A stretch of DNA of 7,426 bases from Altererythrobacter sp. GTDB taxonomy: Bacteria > Pseudomonadota > Alphaproteobacteria > Sphingomonadales > Sphingomonadaceae. The stretch spans positions 1 through 7,426 of the forward strand of contig JAGXGU010000007.1 of NCBI GenBank assembly GCA_024636575.1, in the 5' to 3' direction. Under the pieces are notes generated by a model. The model did no database searches and was not told where the DNA came from. It saw nothing but the letters and a program-made list of their open reading frames with translations. Of the stretch, positions 4,107 through 7,426 are shown in pieces. Numbering within the stretch: the stretch's first letter is position 1; the number at the start of each line of letters is the position of its first letter. Both the position numbers and the translations under genes were made by a program.

Positions 4107-6494
4107 ATGAGCCTTTTCCCTCTTCTCCCCCTGCGCGATATCGTCGTGTTTCCCGGCATGGTCGTGCCGCTGTTCGTCGGCCGCGATAAATCGGTCGCTG
4201 CGCTCGAAGCGGCGATGGAAGGTAACAAGGACATCTTCCTGCTGGCACAGCTGGACCCGGGATGTGACGATCCGGAGCGGGACGATCTGTATGATACCGG
4301 CGTGGTCGCTCAGGTCTTGCAGCTCCTGAAGCTGCCCGATGGCACCGTGCGTGTGCTGGTCGAAGGGGCCGCCCGGGCTGAGCTGGAACGGCTGCGGCCG
4401 GAAGGCGATTTCGTTGTCGCTGAAGTGACCATGAGCGAAGCGCAAACCGTGTCCGGCAACGAGATCACCGCGATGATGCGCCACGTGGTCGAACAATTCG
4501 GCGAATATGCGAAACTGAACAAGAAGCTGGGCGAGGGCGCGGGCGATGATCTGGGCGAGATCGACGATGCCGGCGCGCTGGCCGATGCCATTGCCGCATC
4601 GATCAACACCAAGGTTTCCGACAAACAGGCGCTGCTGACCGAACCGGACCCGCGCAAGCGGCTGGAAATGGTCATGTCCTTCATGGAAGGCGAATTGTCC
4701 GTGCTGCAGGTGGAACGCAAGATCCGCGGCCGTGTGAAGCGCCAGATGGAGAAGACCCAGCGCGAATATTATCTCAACGAACAGATGAAGGCGATCCAGA
4801 ACGAGTTGGGCGGCGAGGGTGAATACGGCGATGAAATGGCCGATCTTCAGAAGAAGATCGACACGCTGAAAATGTCGAAGGAAGCCAAGGCCAAGGCGCA
4901 GTCGGAGCTGAAGAAGCTCAAGGGCATGCAGCCGATGAGCGCGGAGGCGACCGTGATCCGCAATTATCTCGACGTGCTGCTGGGCCTGCCGTGGGGCAAG
5001 AAATCGAAGCTGACGAAGGATATCAAGAAAGCGCAGGAAATCCTCGACGAGGATCATTACGCGCTGGATAAGGTCAAGGACCGGATCATCGAATATCTGG
5101 CGGTGCAGGCGCGGACCAACAAGCTGAAGGGCCCGATCCTGTGCCTCGTTGGCCCTCCTGGCGTCGGCAAGACTAGCCTGGGCAAATCGATCGCCCGTGC
5201 GACGGGGCGCGAATTCGTGCGCCAGTCATTGGGCGGCGTGCGCGACGAAGCCGAAATCCGCGGCCACCGACGGACCTATATCGGTTCGCTGCCCGGCAAG
5301 ATCGTGACCAATCTCAAGAAGGCCGGCGCATCGAACCCGCTGTTCCTGCTGGACGAGATCGACAAGCTCGGGCAGGATTTCCGCGGCGATCCGGCCTCCG
5401 CGCTGCTCGAGGTCCTCGATCCGGAACAGAATTCGAAATTCCAGGACCATTATCTGGAACTGGACCTCGACCTGTCGGACATCATGTTCGTGACCACCGC
5501 CAACAGCCTGAACCTGCCGCAGGCACTGCTCGACCGGATGGAGATCATCCGGCTGGAAGGCTATACGGAAGACGAGAAGGTCGAGATTGCCCAGCGCCAC
5601 CTGATCGCGAAACAGGTTGAAGCGCATGGCCTGACGGAAGGCGAATTCGAACTGACCGAAGAGGCGCTGCGTGACCTGATCCGTTTTTACACCCGCGAAG
5701 CCGGTGTGCGGACGCTGGAGCGCGAAATCGCCCGCCTGGCACGCAAGAGCCTGCGCAAGATCCTCGAGAAGGAAGTTACCAGCGTCACGGTGACGCCGGA
5801 AAATCTCGGCGATTTCGCCGGCGTGCGCAAGTTCAAGCATGGCATGAGCGAGGAAGAGGCGGAGATCGGCCTGGTCACGGGCCTCGCCTGGACCGAAGTG
5901 GGCGGCGTATTGCTGTCGATCGAAAGCGTCACCACGCCGGGCAAGGGCGAGGTCAAGACCACCGGCAAGCTGGGCGACGTCATGAACGAAAGCGTCGCGG
6001 CGGCGTTCAGCTTCGTGAAATCACGTGCGCCCGCCTATGGGATCAAGCCGTCGATCTTCCAGCGCAAGAACATCCATATCCACTTGCCCGAAGGCGCGGT
6101 TCCGAAAGACGGGCCGAGCGCGGGTGTCGGTATGGTCACCTCGATCGTTTCCACATTGACCGGCATCGCGGTGCGGCCGGATGTCGCGATGACGGGCGAG
6201 GTTACGCTGCGCGGCCGGGTGCTGCCGATCGGCGGGCTCAAGGAAAAACTGCTCGCGGCGCTGCGCGGCGGGATCAAGATCGTGATAATCCCCGAAGAAA
6301 ACGTCAAGGATCTTGCCGAGATTCCCGACAATGTGAAGGCAGGGCTGGAAATCATTCCGGTGAACCATGTCGACCGGGTCCTGGAAATTGCTTTGACTGC
6401 AATTCCGGCGCCGATCGAATGGACCGAGGCCGATGATCTGGCCAGCCAACCCGGAGCAGTTGCTGCAGCACTGTCTCCACCGACAGCCCATTGA
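4107..6494 (+). CDS. lon: ATP-dependent Lon protease (endopeptidase La)
   Basis: Lon is a cytoplasmic hexameric AAA+ serine protease that degrades misfolded proteins and specific regulators. The 795-residue protein has all the domains of bacterial LonA: an N-terminal substrate-binding domain (about 1-195, opening LFPLLPLRDIVVFPGM), a charged coiled-coil stretch (about 200-290), the ATPase with Walker A GPPGVGKT (349-356), Walker B LFLLDEID (412-419), a conserved GGVRDEAEIRGHRRTYIG segment, and the protease domain. The catalytic pair is present: Ser671 in PKDGPSAG and Lys714 in GGLKEKL, 43 residues apart as in E. coli Lon. The short Ala/Pro-rich tail is not conserved in the family as I know it. 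I chose ATG 4107 because homologues begin at this point and GGAAG (4096-4100) sits 6 bases upstream. An in-frame ATG at 4023 with a good Shine-Dalgarno would add a basic 28-residue extension. HU follows as a separate unit. Confidence 0.98.
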   Translation: MSLFPLLPLRDIVVFPGMVVPLFVGRDKSVAALEAAMEGNKDIFLLAQLDPGCDDPERDDLYDTGVVAQVLQLLKLPDGTVRVLVEGAARAELERLRPEGDFVVAEVTMSEAQTVSGNEITAMMRHVVEQFGEYAKLNKKLGEGAGDDLGEIDDAGALADAIAASINTKVSDKQALLTEPDPRKRLEMVMSFMEGELSVLQVERKIRGRVKRQMEKTQREYYLNEQMKAIQNELGGEGEYGDEMADLQKKIDTLKMSKEAKAKAQSELKKLKGMQPMSAEATVIRNYLDVLLGLPWGKKSKLTKDIKKAQEILDEDHYALDKVKDRIIEYLAVQARTNKLKGPILCLVGPPGVGKTSLGKSIARATGREFVRQSLGGVRDEAEIRGHRRTYIGSLPGKIVTNLKKAGASNPLFLLDEIDKLGQDFRGDPASALLEVLDPEQNSKFQDHYLELDLDLSDIMFVTTANSLNLPQALLDRMEIIRLEGYTEDEKVEIAQRHLIAKQVEAHGLTEGEFELTEEALRDLIRFYTREAGVRTLEREIARLARKSLRKILEKEVTSVTVTPENLGDFAGVRKFKHGMSEEEAEIGLVTGLAWTEVGGVLLSIESVTTPGKGEVKTTGKLGDVMNESVAAAFSFVKSRAPAYGIKPSIFQRKNIHIHLPEGAVPKDGPSAGVGMVTSIVSTLTGIAVRPDVAMTGEVTLRGRVLPIGGLKEKLLAALRGGIKIVIIPEENVKDLAEIPDNVKAGLEIIPVNHVDRVLEIALTAIPAPIEWTEADDLASQPGAVAAALSPPTAH

Positions 6495-6498
6495 TTTT

Positions 6499-6600
6499 GC
6501 TGCATTGCAGCGAATCGGGCTGAGCGGAAGTGACTTGCGGTGGCCGGTGGCCGGCAAATGGCCAGCTACGGCCACCGTTGGTCGCAAAAAACCGGTTTTT
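6499..6600 (+). terminator. Structured 3' region of lon with two hairpins and an A/T palindrome
   Basis: Three inverted repeats follow the lon stop. GCTGCA-T-TGCAGC (6499-6511) begins four bases after it. CGGTGGCCG (6545-6553) pairs perfectly with CGGCCACCG (6569-6577) around a 15-base loop. The last is the 14-base perfect palindrome AAAAACCGGTTTTT (6587-6600). The second stem is strong enough to terminate, but its nearest T run is 18 bases further on, so this is not a textbook intrinsic terminator. CGGTGGC is repeated in tandem (6538-6544 and 6545-6551), so two 5' arms can compete for one 3' arm. Termination of lon transcripts here is the likeliest role. Confidence 0.45.
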
Positions 6601-6634
6601 ATCGCAATTGAGCCGTTTTGACCCCGAAATGCCT

Positions 6635-6663
6635 TTGACAGTGCGTAGAAAAATCCCTTCAAT
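6635..6663 (+). promoter_or_regulatory. Sigma70-type promoter of the HU gene
   Basis: A perfect TTGACA (6635-6640) is followed after 17 bases by TTCAAT (6658-6663), which matches TATAAT at four of six positions. Transcription would start near 6670, leaving a leader of about 58 bases before the HU start at 6728. A strong independent promoter fits the high HU demand of bacteria and the hairpins separating HU from lon. Confidence 0.6.
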
Positions 6664-6727
6664 CCCCGATCTTCGAAGGGGCGAATCTCCATCGTGGTTT
6701 CAGCAGGGAAATAGGGGTTTCAACAAA

Positions 6728-7000
6728 ATGAATAAGAACGATCTGATCAGCGCGGTTGCCGATTCAAGCGGCCTGTCCAAAAGTGATTCAGCCAGCGCGG
6801 TCGAAGGAGTTTTCGATGCGATTACCAAATCGCTTTCGGGCGGCGATGAAGTCCGCCTCGTTGGCTTCGGCACCTTTTCCGTCGCCAAGCGCAAGGCATC
6901 GACGGGCCGCAATCCTCGCACCGGCGAACCGATGACGATCAAGGCGTCGAACCAGCCCAAATTCAAGGCTGGCAAGGGCTTGAAAGATGCGGTGAACTAA
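6728..7000 (+). CDS. hupB: HU-family DNA-binding protein (HU-beta type)
   Basis: HU is an abundant dimeric protein that binds and bends DNA with little sequence preference and compacts the nucleoid. The product is 90 residues, the standard HU length. It opens MNKNDLISAVA, has the alpha-helical dimer body (about 1-40), the signature GFGTFSVAKRKASTGRNPRTG (split here as VGFGTF 45-50 and GRNPRTGE 60-67) and ends in a basic KFKAGKGLKDAVN. Pro63 at the tip of the DNA-binding arm, which intercalates between base pairs in known HU structures, is present. The ATG at 6728 follows a GGGG at 6714-6717 with 10 bases between. The gene lies directly downstream of lon in the same direction, an arrangement known from other proteobacteria, but with its own promoter. 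A single HU gene here could form homodimers. The choice of hupB over hupA is by position and convention only. Confidence 0.97.
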   Translation: MNKNDLISAVADSSGLSKSDSASAVEGVFDAITKSLSGGDEVRLVGFGTFSVAKRKASTGRNPRTGEPMTIKASNQPKFKAGKGLKDAVN

Positions 7001-7022
7001 GCCGTCTTTTGCTTTGATACAG

Positions 7023-7056
7023 CTGCCTGCCTGAAATCAATCTTTCGGGCAGGCAG
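7023..7056 (+). terminator. Long 14-bp hairpin just after the HU gene
   Basis: Positions 7023-7036 pair with 7043-7056 over 14 consecutive pairs (one G-U) around the six-base loop TCAATC. The stem begins with CTGCCTGCC. It starts 22 bases after the HU stop and is not followed by a T run, so it may protect the 3' end of the HU messenger from decay or act in pausing rather than as a full terminator. Confidence 0.6.
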
Positions 7057-7078
7057 TCAGTTCCTAAAGGAAGTCAAA

Positions 7079-7117
7079 GACGCCGCGGATGCCATGGGCA
7101 GGCGCGGCGTCATTTTT
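7079..7117 (+). terminator. Rho-independent terminator of the HU unit, possibly bidirectional
   Basis: GACGCCGCG (7079-7087) pairs perfectly with CGCGGCGTC (7103-7111); inside, TGCC (7090-7093) can pair with GGCA (7097-7100). One base later comes TTTTT (7113-7117). This is a textbook intrinsic terminator for rightward transcription. It also sits 18 bases past the end of the minus-strand gene at 7136, and on that strand the stem is followed by TCTTTGAC, so it may stop leftward transcripts too. Confidence 0.85.
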
Positions 7118-7135
7118 AAGGCTCGTTGATCAGCA

Positions 7136-7426
7136 CTATTGGGAAAACTTGATCAATGCAGTCGGCGCCGCCGTAGTCCGCTTGTTGATTTTCCATTCGA
7201 GTATTTTCCCGGCAGCCGATTGGCGCGGCCCTTCGTCGGTATTGTTCGCCAGGATTTCGCCATCGGTCACGATCCGGAATGTGCCGTCCAGTTCGGGAAT
7301 GATTGGAATCTGCTCGCCGCCATCCTGATTGCCCGAATTCGAAGAGAGCCCGGCCATTCCCGCGATCATGGCTTGATACGGGTTGCCGCCTGATTGGGCT
7401 GAGAATCCCGGCGCATCGACACGGAC
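7136..7426 (-). CDS. Conserved protein of unknown function, C-terminal part (5' end beyond window)
   Basis: The minus strand is open from the right edge to TAG at 7136-7138, giving 96 residues of a protein whose start lies outside. The region near the window edge is Gly/Ser/Gln-rich and probably flexible (GFSAQSGGNPYQAM and on). A more ordered segment follows: IPELDGTFRIVTDGEILANN, then TDEGP, then a KILEWKINKRTTAAPTALIKFS ending. The pattern 'VTDGEILANNT-x-x-GP ... L-x-W-x-I/V-x-x-R-x-x-x-A-P-x-A-L-I' reads like a conserved end of a protein seen in sphingomonads, but I cannot give it a name or function. A signal peptide or membrane segment cannot be judged because the N terminus is missing. 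An internal ATG at 7369 exists, but the frame is open well above it with similar codon use. The gene converges on HU across the shared terminator. Confidence 0.7.
   Translation of the reverse strand, partial: VRVDAPGFSAQSGGNPYQAMIAGMAGLSSNSGNQDGGEQIPIIPELDGTFRIVTDGEILANNTDEGPRQSAAGKILEWKINKRTTAAPTALIKFSQ

Noticed and set aside
3818..4189. Plus-strand open frame of 123 codons upstream of lon
   Set aside because: It runs 83 bases into lon out of frame, has no clear ribosome binding site and gives no recognisable protein, so I treat the stretch as non-coding.
4101..5057. Minus-strand open frame (318 codons) opposite the start of lon
   Set aside because: It is the antisense frame of the well-supported Lon protein; its Leu/His/Gln-rich product shows no recognisable fold.
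6021..6692. Minus-strand open frame (223 codons) across the end of lon and the lon-HU gap
   Set aside because: Most of it is antisense to the Lon protease domain, and the rest covers hairpins and the HU promoter. No family signature is present.
1..7426. CRISPR array, insertion sequence, phage genes, tRNA or rRNA
   Set aside because: I saw no regularly spaced repeats, transposase, integrase or attachment-site duplications, tRNA cloverleaf or rRNA segments on reading both strands.

Overview
The window looks like a piece of chromosome from an alphaproteobacterium, most likely a sphingomonad (Sphingomonadales, perhaps Erythrobacteraceae). This rests on GC-rich coding sequence (about 65% GC in a sampled line of lon), a stand-alone NDUFS4-type complex I accessory subunit, a short SRP RNA, and DnaX, YbaB, Lon and HU proteins of alphaproteobacterial type. 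The assignment is inference from protein style; no search was run.

Left part (1-1018). The window opens inside the 3' end of an HrpB-type helicase gene. A 114-base gap with three small hairpins follows, then the complex I subunit gene (325-603). A GC-rich hairpin and a sigma70-like promoter lead into the SRP RNA gene (about 674-761). The next 257 bases before dnaX carry no clear gene, but the minus strand holds a coding-like stretch that may be a small gene or a remnant.

Middle (1019-4106). dnaX (clamp loader tau) and ybaB (nucleoid-associated protein) form a tight pair 11 bases apart. recR, which commonly follows ybaB in bacteria, is absent. In its place is a convergent minus-strand gene of clearly lower GC (about 45-50% in sampled lines) for a small predicted lipoprotein of no recognised family. 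A gene-poor stretch of about 370 to 420 bases follows and ends in the lon control region.

Right part (4107-7426). lon (Lon protease) and an HU gene follow in the same direction. HU has its own promoter with a perfect TTGACA box. Two strong hairpins end the HU unit; the second is a textbook rho-independent terminator that may also serve the convergent minus-strand gene cut by the right edge.

Most of the window is housekeeping: replication (DnaX), chromosome organisation (YbaB, HU), proteolysis (Lon), protein targeting (SRP RNA) and respiration (NDUFS4-like). I see no CRISPR array, insertion sequence, phage gene, tRNA or rRNA, and no convincing new multi-gene system. The points worth a second look are the low-GC lipoprotein where recR is expected, two possible in-frame starts of lon with a heat-shock-like promoter between them, a slippery-like run in dnaX, and several strong intergenic hairpins.
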